This document shows, in pieces, positions 44,093 to 52,444 of a stretch of 64,000 bases of DNA. Source of the DNA: JBGRQA01 sp041725895 (GTDB lineage Bacteria; Bacteroidota; Bacteroidia; Bacteroidales; Marinifilaceae); assembly GCA_041725895.1 (NCBI GenBank), contig JBGRQA010000001.1, positions 307,079 through 371,078 of the forward strand, in the 5' to 3' direction. A program made the translations under genes and the position numbers. Positions within the stretch are counted from its first letter, which is position 1. The number at the start of each line of letters is the position of its first letter. Under the pieces are notes generated by a model. It saw only the letters and a list, made by a program, of their open reading frames with translations, was not told the origin of the DNA and ran no database searches.

Positions 44093-46471
44093 TTATTCTG
44101 TTTTCAGGGCCACAACCGGATTGGCTCTGGCAGCATTAAGTATTTTAAAACTGATGGTGAAGGAGGCAATGAGCAGTCCAATAAAGGATGCCAGTAGCAG
44201 CAAATAAAAGGATATTTCGATTCTGTACGCAAAATTTTGTAGCCATTTGTTCATAATGATGTAGCTAAGGGGCCATGCGAAAAGGTTCGATAGAAGAATA
44301 AACTTTAAAATAGGTATTCCTAGTGCCAGAACAATAGTTCCTTCAGATGCCCCCATTGTTTTTCGAATGCCAATTTCTTTTGTTCTGCGCAAGATAATAA
44401 AGGATGTTAGTGAAAACAAGCCAAGAATGGAGAGTACTATGGCTACCAATGAAGCCGCTAACACAATGTGCATGGTGTTTTGTTCCTCCTTGTATGTTTC
44501 GTTATAAAAATCATTAATAAAGAAATTATTCATCTGAAAATTGGGGTCGTATTCATGAAGAATTCGCTCAATTTTTCGGATGGTTTCCTGTTGGTTGTTT
44601 AGTTTCATCCGAATGTTGATATGGTTGCACCAATTATTGAATCGCGTTAATAGGATGGGTTGAATCTCCTTGTGTAAATCCAGAAAATTGTAATCTTCTA
44701 AAACGCCAATAATCGTTAACTTTCTCCCTGTCATATCGATTTTTTTACCAATCGGATCGTTGAAACCAAGCTTTTGGGCGGCAGTTCTGTTGATTAGAGT
44801 TGCAGATGAATCAGAAGCCAGATGAGGATCAAAGTCCCTGCCCGAAATTACTTTTAATCCCAGAGTTTCTACATAGCCATCCTGTATTCTGTTTTGATAG
44901 ATCAGGAAGGAGGAATTTACATCGTCGCCCTCTCTTCTACAGGATTGGAGATCTCCTTCTCTTCCCGGATGTCGCGAAGATCCGGAAACAGATTGGATTG
45001 AAGGGAGTTTTAGGAGACGCTCTTTAATGTTTTCGTAATTTTTTCCAATATCATCACTTGGAGTTACAACCAGATTTTCATTTTTGTTGAAACCCAAATC
45101 TTTGGACTGGAGGTAATCCATTTGCTGGTTCAAAATCAGTAGATTGGCAATTAGAAAGACCGCGATAGAGAATTGGATCAGAACCAATAGAGATTTAAGC
45201 AGGTGTTTGTTTTTTCCGTTTTGGTGGGCACCTCTAAGAATAAATGCAGGAGTGAAGCGAGATAAGTACAATGCCGGATAAGTTCCACTAAGGAAGATCG
45301 TAAAGCCGGTTACCAGGGAAATAATTATCCAGAATAGGGGTGATGTAATAATCTCAAAAGACAAAACCCGGTTGGTTACTTTTGAAAATTCCGGAAGTAG
45401 TAATTCTGTTATTCCAAAAGAGATAAGCAGGGAGATGAGGGTTGTAAGAGTTGATTCACCCCAGAATTGTTTTCTTAAATCCCCGGGATGTGCGCCCAAA
45501 CTTTTCCGCACACCAACCTCTTTGATTCTTTGCTCGGATTTGGCGATGAACAGATTCGTGAAATTAATGACGGCAATTAGCAAAATGAAAATACTTAATG
45601 CTATCAGAACCCAGATGGTAGATTTTTTTCCGGATGGAGAAAAATCATATACCATGCCTTTGCCCAGGTGAATGTCTTTCAGTGCTTGTAGTCTGGTTTT
45701 GGTTTCCCCAAAACTACCTTTTTCAGTAATAAAATCATTGAGCCCTTGTTCTGTTTCTCGCTCTATTTTATCTATAATACATGCATTTACAGATTTCTTT
45801 TGAAGAAGAAAATAGGTAGGAATGGAAATGCCCCTATTGCTATAGTATCTTTCCGGATTGCGAATGCCTTTAATACTGATTATGCTGGTGTAGCTCATGT
45901 GTGAGTTGGCCGGGGCATCGGCGGCAACACCACTTACGGTGAATTCGGTTTCGTTTACTTTGATGTTTTTCCCTAAAGGAGACTGTTTGCCGAATATTTT
46001 TTTCGCCATGGTTTCGGACAGCACAATATTTTGAGGATCAGCAAATATTTTCTTTTTGTTCCCTTGCAGCAGTTTAAAGGAGAAGAAATCAAAGAAGTTG
46101 GTGTCCACTCTCATGTGCTTCTCCGTCTTAATACTCTGGTTCTCGTACTTGATGAAGTATTCTCCCCATTTTTGTTCCACGCGGAGAAATTGTTCTATCT
46201 CCGGAATGGCTTCTTTTACTTTAGGCCCTAAGGTCCCAATGGTCATTCCTGCGTTTAAAACATTTCCATTTGGCATTTTTACTTCGGTGGTGACACGATA
46301 GATACGGTCTGCTTTTTCGTGAAATCGATCGAAGCTTAGTTCGTGAAATATGAAAATTATTAAAAGAATGGAGGCAGTAAGCCCTGTGGTCAATCCCAGG
46401 ATATTGATTAGGCTGTAGGATTTTTCTCGTAATAGGTTTCTAAAGGCAACAGTAAGGTAGTTTTTTATCAT
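44093..46471 (-). CDS. MacB/FtsX-like ABC transporter permease (copy 2)
   Basis: A 792-residue paralogue of the downstream gene, aligned along its whole length (LLREKSYSLINILGLTTG, IKEVGVRKSLGAHPGDLRKQFWGEST, IGIRKTMGASEGTIVLALG). Same order: N-terminal helix, MacB-type periplasmic core, FtsX half, second periplasmic domain, FtsX half, and a terminal LNAARANPVVALKTE. The periplasmic domains differ more than the membrane parts, which suggests different partners or substrates after duplication. No ATPase gene or membrane-fusion gene adjoins it. Confidence 0.92.
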   Translation of the reverse strand: MIKNYLTVAFRNLLREKSYSLINILGLTTGLTASILLIIFIFHELSFDRFHEKADRIYRVTTEVKMPNGNVLNAGMTIGTLGPKVKEAIPEIEQFLRVEQKWGEYFIKYENQSIKTEKHMRVDTNFFDFFSFKLLQGNKKKIFADPQNIVLSETMAKKIFGKQSPLGKNIKVNETEFTVSGVAADAPANSHMSYTSIISIKGIRNPERYYSNRGISIPTYFLLQKKSVNACIIDKIERETEQGLNDFITEKGSFGETKTRLQALKDIHLGKGMVYDFSPSGKKSTIWVLIALSIFILLIAVINFTNLFIAKSEQRIKEVGVRKSLGAHPGDLRKQFWGESTLTTLISLLISFGITELLLPEFSKVTNRVLSFEIITSPLFWIIISLVTGFTIFLSGTYPALYLSRFTPAFILRGAHQNGKNKHLLKSLLVLIQFSIAVFLIANLLILNQQMDYLQSKDLGFNKNENLVVTPSDDIGKNYENIKERLLKLPSIQSVSGSSRHPGREGDLQSCRREGDDVNSSFLIYQNRIQDGYVETLGLKVISGRDFDPHLASDSSATLINRTAAQKLGFNDPIGKKIDMTGRKLTIIGVLEDYNFLDLHKEIQPILLTRFNNWCNHINIRMKLNNQQETIRKIERILHEYDPNFQMNNFFINDFYNETYKEEQNTMHIVLAASLVAIVLSILGLFSLTSFIILRRTKEIGIRKTMGASEGTIVLALGIPILKFILLSNLFAWPLSYIIMNKWLQNFAYRIEISFYLLLLASFIGLLIASFTISFKILNAARANPVVALKTE

Positions 46472-46805
46472 AGGGAATTAAGTTATGTGTTTGGTGTTGG
46501 GCAATCAAACCGCGTGCCGGTTTTTGTAACGTCCAGTAATATAGGTGTGTGTTGCTTTTTTTGAAAGAGCGTGGAGAAGAGGTTTTGTTCAGTATTGTTC
46601 AGTGTGCGTTCGATATCGGACACAGTTGCTTTTTTCAATACATTCGTTTTTTTTCGAAGGTTTCACAGCTCTTTAGATGTGGGATTTCTTTTGTTTTATT
46701 GTTGAGTTCCAGTGGTTTGTTTTTTGTTGGGCTATTGATATTCTGCCCTTCATTTCTTAAATTTAATGGAAACTGAACTTAATAAAAAAAAATCTCTCTG
46801 ATCTT
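46472..46805. other. Divergent intergenic region, no gene seen
   Basis: A 334-bp gap between the permease pair and the dihydroorotate-dehydrogenase-like gene. A 75-codon rightward frame at 46549-46776 is hydrophobic, Phe-rich and lacks a ribosome site; I do not accept it. An imperfect TAAATTTA lies about 40 bp before the rightward gene. Confidence 0.5.
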
Positions 46806-47819
46806 ATGGCCAAATTGAATGTGAATTATATGGGGCTTGATCTAAAGAATCCCATAGTAGTTGGAGCAAGTACTTTGACTGCCGACCCGAAAATGGCTCA
46901 ACAGTTGGAAGCAGCCGGAGCAGCCGCAATAGTTTTCAAATCTTTGTTTGAGGAGCAAATACAAATGGAGCGTGCTCAGCTTACAGATGAATTGGATGAA
47001 TATACTGAACGACATGCTGAAATGATTTCCATCTTTCCTCACATGGAGCATGCCGGGCCTCAGGAACATCTAATGTTACTCAAGAAGGTGAAGGAAAGTG
47101 TTTCAATTCCTGTGATCGCGAGTCTCAACTGCATCTATGATGTAACCTGGTTTGAGTATGCTAAGTTATTGGAAGATGTTGGTGTTGACGCCCTGGAATT
47201 AAATTTATATCAAATGCCTTGGGATGTTGAAAGAACAGCAGATCAGATAGAGGAGGAGAAGGTTCGCATCGTGAAGACTCTTAAAGAAAGAGTTGCTATT
47301 CCAATTTCAGTGAAATTAAGTCCTTACTATACCAATACTCTGAATTTTGTAAAGAAGTTGGATGAAGCCGGAGTAGATGCTTTTGTACTCTTTAACCGTT
47401 TGTTCCAACCAGAAATCAGTACCAGCAAAGAGAAACATGTTACTCGTTTCAATTTGAGTCATTCGGGTGATTTTCGTCTAGGCTTGCGTTATGTAGGACT
47501 ATTGCATAAGAAAATTGGAGCTGACTTATGTGGGACCAATGGTATCTACACCTATAAGGATGTGATTCAGATGTTGCTTAGTGGTGCCGATGCTGTTCAA
47601 ATGGTAAGTGCAATTTATAAGAACAAGCCGGCCTATATTTCCCAGCTGCTGAAAGATATAATGCAATGGATGAATGAAAAGGGGTATCAAAATATTTATG
47701 ATTTTAAGGGAAAATTATCAGACTCTAATTTGGGTGCGACCGATGTTTACTATCGTGCACAATATCTTGATTATTTGTTGAAACCAACTGAAATTATGAA
47801 AAAATATCCATTGCGGTAG
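46806..47819 (+). CDS. Dihydroorotate dehydrogenase-like flavoprotein
   Basis: A 337-residue TIM-barrel protein of the class 1 dihydroorotate dehydrogenase superfamily. LNVNYMGLDLKNPIVVGASTLT (2-23) matches the N-terminal FMN-site strand, with IPVIASLNC, LELNLYQMP, ISVKLSPYYTN, FNRLFQPEI and a phosphate-binding GADAVQMVSA near 265. This subgroup, annotated dihydroorotate-dehydrogenase-like, often lies near pyruvate oxidoreductase genes and is usually additional to a true PyrD; whether it oxidises dihydroorotate is not known to me. It lies a few kb from nifJ. Ends with a clear terminator, so it is a single-gene unit. Confidence 0.88.
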   Translation: MAKLNVNYMGLDLKNPIVVGASTLTADPKMAQQLEAAGAAAIVFKSLFEEQIQMERAQLTDELDEYTERHAEMISIFPHMEHAGPQEHLMLLKKVKESVSIPVIASLNCIYDVTWFEYAKLLEDVGVDALELNLYQMPWDVERTADQIEEEKVRIVKTLKERVAIPISVKLSPYYTNTLNFVKKLDEAGVDAFVLFNRLFQPEISTSKEKHVTRFNLSHSGDFRLGLRYVGLLHKKIGADLCGTNGIYTYKDVIQMLLSGADAVQMVSAIYKNKPAYISQLLKDIMQWMNEKGYQNIYDFKGKLSDSNLGATDVYYRAQYLDYLLKPTEIMKKYPLR

Positions 47820-47844
47820 GAGGAGATTTCTGTTTGGTTAAATT

Positions 47845-47868
47845 CCGGCCATTTAGGCCGGTTTTTTT
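47845..47868 (+). terminator. Terminator of the dihydroorotate-dehydrogenase-like gene
   Basis: Stem CCGGCC / GGCCGG with a 5-nt loop followed by T7. Confidence 0.9.
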
Positions 47869-48005
47869 GTCAAAAACGGAAAGGGAAATGTACTTGACAC
47901 ACCTTCGCAAACGTTTGAAAAAGAAAAGTCTAAGTGTTTTGTTATTTTCTGCTTAAATGCCCTTAGAATGAGGGGGTATTTTTTTTAAAATTGAAAAAAG
48001 AAAGC

Positions 48006-48013
48006 TATTTTTG
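48006..48013 (+). promoter_or_regulatory. Candidate -7 element of ppdK
   Basis: TATTTTTG, a TAnnTTTG match, 140 bp before the start. The -33 region lacks TTTG at standard spacing; a TTG 12 bp upstream is too close. Confidence 0.4.
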
Positions 48014-48153
48014 TGGCCGTATTTGATAGGAACTCTACAATAGTTCGGAAGAACTAAACCTCTGTTTATTGAAAATCAAAATAATAATATATTTTTTGTC
48101 AGTTGGCTTCTGAATAATCGGAAGGACTGATTTAAATTTAAAAAGCGATAATT

Positions 48154-50874
48154 ATGAGTACTAAGTACGTTTATACTTTTGGTGACGGTAAGGCCGAAGG
48201 TAAAGCAGAGATGAAAAATCTGCTTGGTGGAAAAGGTGCCAACCTTGCTGAGATGAACCTGATCGGTGTTCCAGTACCTGCTGGTTTCACCATCACTACT
48301 GAAGTTTGTACTGAATACAACAAGCAAGGAAAAGAGGCTGTTGTAGCAATGATTAAGGAGCAAGTTGAAGCTGCTGTTGTTGAGACTGAAAAAGCAATGA
48401 ACGCTAAATTCGGTAACAATTCAGCTGGTTTCCCATTGTTGCTTTCTGTTCGTTCAGGTGCTCGTGTTTCTATGCCAGGTATGATGAATACCGTATTGAA
48501 CCTGGGTATGAATGACGAGACTGTGAAAGTCATTGCTGAGAAATCAGGAAATGAACAATTCGCTTACGATTCATATCGTCGTTTCATCCAGATGTACGGT
48601 GACGTAGTAATGGGTGTTGAAGCTGAAAATGGTGAGCACTGTCCTTTCGAGCAAGTTCTTGACAAAGTAAAAGACGCTAAAGGTTACTCAGCAGATAACG
48701 AAATGACTGTTGAAGACCTGAAAGGTGTAGTTGAGGATTTCAAAGCTGTAGTGAAAGAAAAAGCTGGTAAAGAATTCCCAACCAACCCATGGGATCAGTT
48801 GTGGGGTGCTGTTTGCGCTGTATTCGATTCTTGGAATACTGAGCGTGCTATCCTTTACCGTCGTATGGAAAACATTCCAGAAGAGTGGGGAACTGCTGTT
48901 AACGTACAGGCTATGGTTTACGGTAACATGGGTGACAACTCTGCTACTGGTGTATGTTTCTCTCGTGACGCTGCAACTGGTGAAGACTTGTTCAACGGTG
49001 AGTACCTGATCAATGCTCAAGGTGAAGACGTTGTTGCTGGTGTTCGTACTCCACAAGAAATTACTCTGATTGGTTCTAAGCGTTGGGCTGAGCGTAACGG
49101 TACTTCTGAAGAAGATCGTGCTGCTAAATTCCCATCATTGGAAGAAGCTATGCCAGAGATCTACAAGGAGCTGGACGAAGTACAGCAAAAACTGGAAGAT
49201 CACTATAAAGATATGCAGGATATGGAGTTTACCATTCAGGATGGTAAACTTTGGATGTTGCAGACTCGTAACGGTAAGCGTACTGCTGCTGCTATGGTTA
49301 AGATTGCAGTGGATATGATGCAGCAAGGTTACTTCGACGCTAAGACTGCACTTCTTCGTCAAGAGCCTAACAAATTGGATGAGTTGCTTCACCCTGTATT
49401 TGACAAGGACGCTATTGCTTCTGCAAAAGTTCTTTCTAAAGGTTTGCCAGCATCTCCAGGTGCTGCTACCGGTAAGATTGTTTTCTCTGCTGATGATGCT
49501 GAAGCTTGGAATGAAAGAGGCGAGAAAGTAATCTTGGTACGTCGTGAGACTTCTCCAGAGGACTTGAAAGGTATGGCTGCTGCTGAAGGTATCCTGACTG
49601 AGCGTGGTGGTATGACTTCTCACGCTGCTGTAGTTGCTCGTGGTATGGGTAAATGTTGTGTGTCTTCTGCTGCAGGTATTACTGTTAGCGGTACTTCATT
49701 AACTATCAACGGTGTTGAGTACAAAGAAGGTCAGTACATCTCATTGAACGGTTCTACCGGTGAAGTTTACGAAGGTGAAGTTGCTACTATCACTCCTTCT
49801 TTGGCTGGTGATTTCGGTAAGGTTATGGATATGGCTGAAGAAAACACTCGCATGTACGTAAGAACTAACGCTGATACTCCAGCTGATGCTCAAACTGCTC
49901 GTGATTTCGGTGCTAAGGGTATCGGTCTGTGTCGTACTGAGCACATGTTCTTCGAAGGAGATAAGATCTGGAAGATGCGTGAGATGATTCTTGCTGAAGA
50001 TGTTGAAGGACGTAAAGCTGCTTTGGCTAAATTGCTTCCTGTTCAGAGAGAAGACTTCCACGGAATTCTGAAAGCTATGGACGGTTTCGGTGTAACTATT
50101 CGTCTGCTGGATCCACCATTGCACGAGTTTACTCCTAACGATGCTGAAACTCAAGCTGAAATGGCTGAGAAATTAGGTGTGCCTGTAGAGGTTGTTAAAG
50201 CAAAAGTAGATTCTCTTCACGAATTCAACCCAATGTTGGGTCACCGTGGTTGTCGTTTGGGTAACACTTACCCAGAGATCACTGAGATGCAAGCTCGCGC
50301 TATTATCGAAGCTGCTTGTGACTTGAAGAAAGAAGGATTCGATCCTAAGCCAGAGATTATGGTTCCATTGATCGGTACTGTTAAGGAGCTGAAGATGCAG
50401 GAAGAACTCATCCGCGCAACTGCAGCTAAAGTATTCGAAGAGAAAGGTGTTGAAGTTCCTTTCTTGGTAGGTACTATGATCGAGATTCCTCGTGCTGCTG
50501 TAACTGCTGACGAAATCGCTGAAGTTGCTGAATTCTTCTCATTCGGTACCAACGACTTGACTCAGATGGGATTCGGTTACTCTCGTGATGACGCTGGTAA
50601 ATTCTTGCCAATCTACATCGAGAAAGGTATCCTGAAGCACGATCCATTCCAGGTTCTTGACCAGGACGGTATCGGACAATTGGTACGCATGGGTTGTGAA
50701 AAAGGTAAGTCAACTCGTGAGAACATCAAGTTGGGTATCTGTGGTGAGCACGGTGGTGAGCCATCATCTGTTGAGTTCTGTAACTCAGTAGGTATGGATT
50801 ACGTTTCTTGTTCTCCATTCCGTGTGCCTATCGCACGTTTGGCTGCTGCTCAAGCTAACTTGAAGCAAAACTAA
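48154..50874 (+). CDS. ppdK: Pyruvate, phosphate dikinase
   Basis: Reversibly converts PEP, AMP and PPi to pyruvate, ATP and Pi; in anaerobes it links glycolysis and gluconeogenesis. 906 residues, standard length. ATP-grasp domain at the N-terminus (GGKGANLAEM, LSVRSGARVSMPGMMNT, MVYGNMGDNSATGVCFSRD), the swivelling phosphohistidine domain with H490 in ERGGMTSHAAVVARGMG, and the PEP-binding TIM barrel ending GEHGGEPSSVEFCNSVGMDYVSCSPFRVPIARLAAAQ with its catalytic cysteine. Codons are almost all of the preferred GCT/GGT/GTT/CGT kind, the strongest bias in the window with nifJ. Monocistronic, with a strong terminator. Confidence 0.98.
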   Translation: MSTKYVYTFGDGKAEGKAEMKNLLGGKGANLAEMNLIGVPVPAGFTITTEVCTEYNKQGKEAVVAMIKEQVEAAVVETEKAMNAKFGNNSAGFPLLLSVRSGARVSMPGMMNTVLNLGMNDETVKVIAEKSGNEQFAYDSYRRFIQMYGDVVMGVEAENGEHCPFEQVLDKVKDAKGYSADNEMTVEDLKGVVEDFKAVVKEKAGKEFPTNPWDQLWGAVCAVFDSWNTERAILYRRMENIPEEWGTAVNVQAMVYGNMGDNSATGVCFSRDAATGEDLFNGEYLINAQGEDVVAGVRTPQEITLIGSKRWAERNGTSEEDRAAKFPSLEEAMPEIYKELDEVQQKLEDHYKDMQDMEFTIQDGKLWMLQTRNGKRTAAAMVKIAVDMMQQGYFDAKTALLRQEPNKLDELLHPVFDKDAIASAKVLSKGLPASPGAATGKIVFSADDAEAWNERGEKVILVRRETSPEDLKGMAAAEGILTERGGMTSHAAVVARGMGKCCVSSAAGITVSGTSLTINGVEYKEGQYISLNGSTGEVYEGEVATITPSLAGDFGKVMDMAEENTRMYVRTNADTPADAQTARDFGAKGIGLCRTEHMFFEGDKIWKMREMILAEDVEGRKAALAKLLPVQREDFHGILKAMDGFGVTIRLLDPPLHEFTPNDAETQAEMAEKLGVPVEVVKAKVDSLHEFNPMLGHRGCRLGNTYPEITEMQARAIIEAACDLKKEGFDPKPEIMVPLIGTVKELKMQEELIRATAAKVFEEKGVEVPFLVGTMIEIPRAAVTADEIAEVAEFFSFGTNDLTQMGFGYSRDDAGKFLPIYIEKGILKHDPFQVLDQDGIGQLVRMGCEKGKSTRENIKLGICGEHGGEPSSVEFCNSVGMDYVSCSPFRVPIARLAAAQANLKQN

Positions 50875-50897
50875 GAGAAGTTATTTCTCGATATATA

Positions 50898-50932
50898 AAA
50901 GGCCGTCTCATAAAGAGACGGCCTTTCTTTTT
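50898..50932 (+). terminator. ppdK terminator
   Basis: Twelve-base-pair stem AAAGGCCGTCTC / GAGACGGCCTTT with a 5-nt loop and a following T-rich tract. Confidence 0.93.
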
Positions 50933-51140
50933 CTCAATGATTTTGATGCAATATAATTATTCGTAATGCTAAGAGAGTTTCATTTTCAAGAATCATTTTA
51001 ATGGGATTACCAACGCCATTTAAATGCCTATTTGAAGACTTGTTGGAAGACTAAAGATTATTTTTATCGTGGGAACTGAAAGATGATGCGAAGGATGAGG
51101 GGAAATTCATTGATATTATGCTATTTTCCTCTGAAAATCC

Positions 51141-51169
51141 TTGTATCTGTCTACGTTTTTATATCTTTG
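51141..51169 (+). promoter_or_regulatory. Promoter of ruvX-def
   Basis: TTG at 51141 and a perfect TATCTTTG at 51162 with 18 bp between, fitting the Bacteroidota -33/-7 rule. It predicts a leader of about 25 nt before the TTG start of ruvX. Confidence 0.65.
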
Positions 51170-51197
51170 CAATCTAAAATAAGTTTAAATAAGCGAT

Positions 51198-51620
51198 TTG
51201 GCACGAATATTAGCGATTGATTACGGGCGAAAGCGGGTAGGTTTAGCTGTTACCGATCCTATGCAAATAATTGCAAATGGTTTGGAAACGGTTCCTGCAA
51301 AAGATGTTTTGGATTACCTGGAGAACTACATGAAATCCGAAGAGGTGGAGTGTATTGTTGTAGGATATCCTAAGCAACTGAATAACGAGGACAGTGAGTC
51401 CATGAAATACGTGAAACCATTTTTAGGTCAGTTGAAGAAACGTTTTCCGGATATTCCCGTAGAACTTCTGGATGAGCGATATACATCTAAAATGGCCTTT
51501 CAGGCTATGATTGACGGGGGCTTAAAAAAGAAAGCACGTCAGAATAAAGCTTTGATTGATACGGTTAGTGCTACAATAATTCTACAGAATTATATGGAGC
51601 GAAAGCGAAATCTGTTTTAG
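51198..51620 (+). CDS. ruvX: Putative Holliday junction resolvase / pre-16S rRNA nuclease RuvX (YqgF)
   Basis: RNase H-fold nuclease of 140 residues, normal length. Catalytic acids are visible: D8 in ILAIDYGRKRVGLA, E93 in LLDERYTSKMA and D121 in LIDTVSATIILQNY, plus CIVVGYP. YqgF is known for processing the 5' end of 16S rRNA in E. coli; the Holliday-junction role is older and less certain. Translation starts at TTG 51198, since no ATG lies before the essential first strand. Followed 38 bp later by def and probably co-transcribed from the promoter just upstream. Confidence 0.94.
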   Translation: MARILAIDYGRKRVGLAVTDPMQIIANGLETVPAKDVLDYLENYMKSEEVECIVVGYPKQLNNEDSESMKYVKPFLGQLKKRFPDIPVELLDERYTSKMAFQAMIDGGLKKKARQNKALIDTVSATIILQNYMERKRNLF

Positions 51621-51658
51621 AGTTTCGAAAGAATAGAAAATAAGAAGATTGTTAGAGA

Positions 51659-52213
51659 ATGATATTACCAATTACAATTTACGGGCATCCTGTTTTGCGT
51701 AAAGTTGCCCAGGAAATCGACGAGGATTATCCCGATTTTGAAAAATTTACAAAGGATATGTGGCAAACCATGTATTCGTCTGACGGTGTCGGATTGGCTG
51801 CCCCTCAGGTAGGACGCTCTATCCGGATGTTCGTGATTGATTGTTCCTCTTTTGCTGAGGAGGAGCCCCATTTGGAAGGCTTTAAAAAAGTTTTTATCAA
51901 TGCTGTTATTACCCATCGTGAAGGTGAGGAGTGGGGAATGTCCGAAGGATGTTTGAGTATTCCCGGCTTGAATGAAGATGTATACCGTCCGGAAAAGATT
52001 CGAATTGAATACTATGATGAGAACTGGGAATTTCACGAGGAAGAGTATAATGGTTATGCTGCCCGTGTGATTCAACATGAGTATGATCACCTGGAAGGAA
52101 TCATGTTTACCGATCATGTTGCTCCTTTAAAGAAACGTCTGCTTCGGGGAAAACTGGCTGGTATCTCAAAAGGGAAATTTAAAGCCAAGTACCGATTTAC
52201 ATTGCCTAAATAG
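51659..52213 (+). CDS. def: Peptide deformylase
   Basis: Removes the formyl group from nascent protein N-termini. 184 residues with the three family motifs in order: GVGLAAPQVG (43-52), EGCLSIPG with metal ligand C98, and QHEYDHLEG with H140, E141 and H144. A Bacteroidota-type C-terminal tail (KRLLRGKLAGISKGKFKAKYRF) follows. Second gene after ruvX, 38 bp apart, ending in a strong terminator. Confidence 0.97.
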   Translation: MILPITIYGHPVLRKVAQEIDEDYPDFEKFTKDMWQTMYSSDGVGLAAPQVGRSIRMFVIDCSSFAEEEPHLEGFKKVFINAVITHREGEEWGMSEGCLSIPGLNEDVYRPEKIRIEYYDENWEFHEEEYNGYAARVIQHEYDHLEGIMFTDHVAPLKKRLLRGKLAGISKGKFKAKYRFTLPK

Positions 52214-52234
52214 TTTGTGTAAAATATATAGGTT

Positions 52235-52275
52235 AAAAAGGACCTCTGTCTACGGATAGAGGTCCTTTTTTTTTG
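52235..52275 (+). terminator. def terminator
   Basis: Stem AAAAAGGACCTCT / AGAGGTCCTTTTT with a 10-nt loop and a run of T. Confidence 0.93.
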
Positions 52276-52444
52276 ATGGATTTATTGATTCTTATTAACT
52301 TCTGATACCAATTGCGAAGAGTAAAAAGTTGGAATTTTGCTAATATGGAAATGTTGTGTTAAAGGAAGCAGAGGGGGCAAGGATTAACGCGATTGGAATT
52401 ATTTTCGTTTAAAAAGCTGTTTGATCTTTAATATTTGGAGCGAT

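Larger units (their letters stand above)
47820..48153. other. ppdK upstream region
   Basis: A 334-bp gap with the preceding terminator, a candidate -7 box and a leader of about 130 nt. I see no riboswitch-like fold or reading frame in it. Confidence 0.5.
50875..51197. other. Intergenic region between ppdK and ruvX
   Basis: A 323-bp gap containing the ppdK terminator and the ruvX promoter. The 200 bp between hold nothing I can recognise. Confidence 0.5.

Noticed and set aside
46549..46776. Hydrophobic 75-codon frame before the dihydroorotate-dehydrogenase-like gene
   Set aside because: Phe-rich sequence from a T-rich region, no ribosome site and a position that suits a promoter region better.
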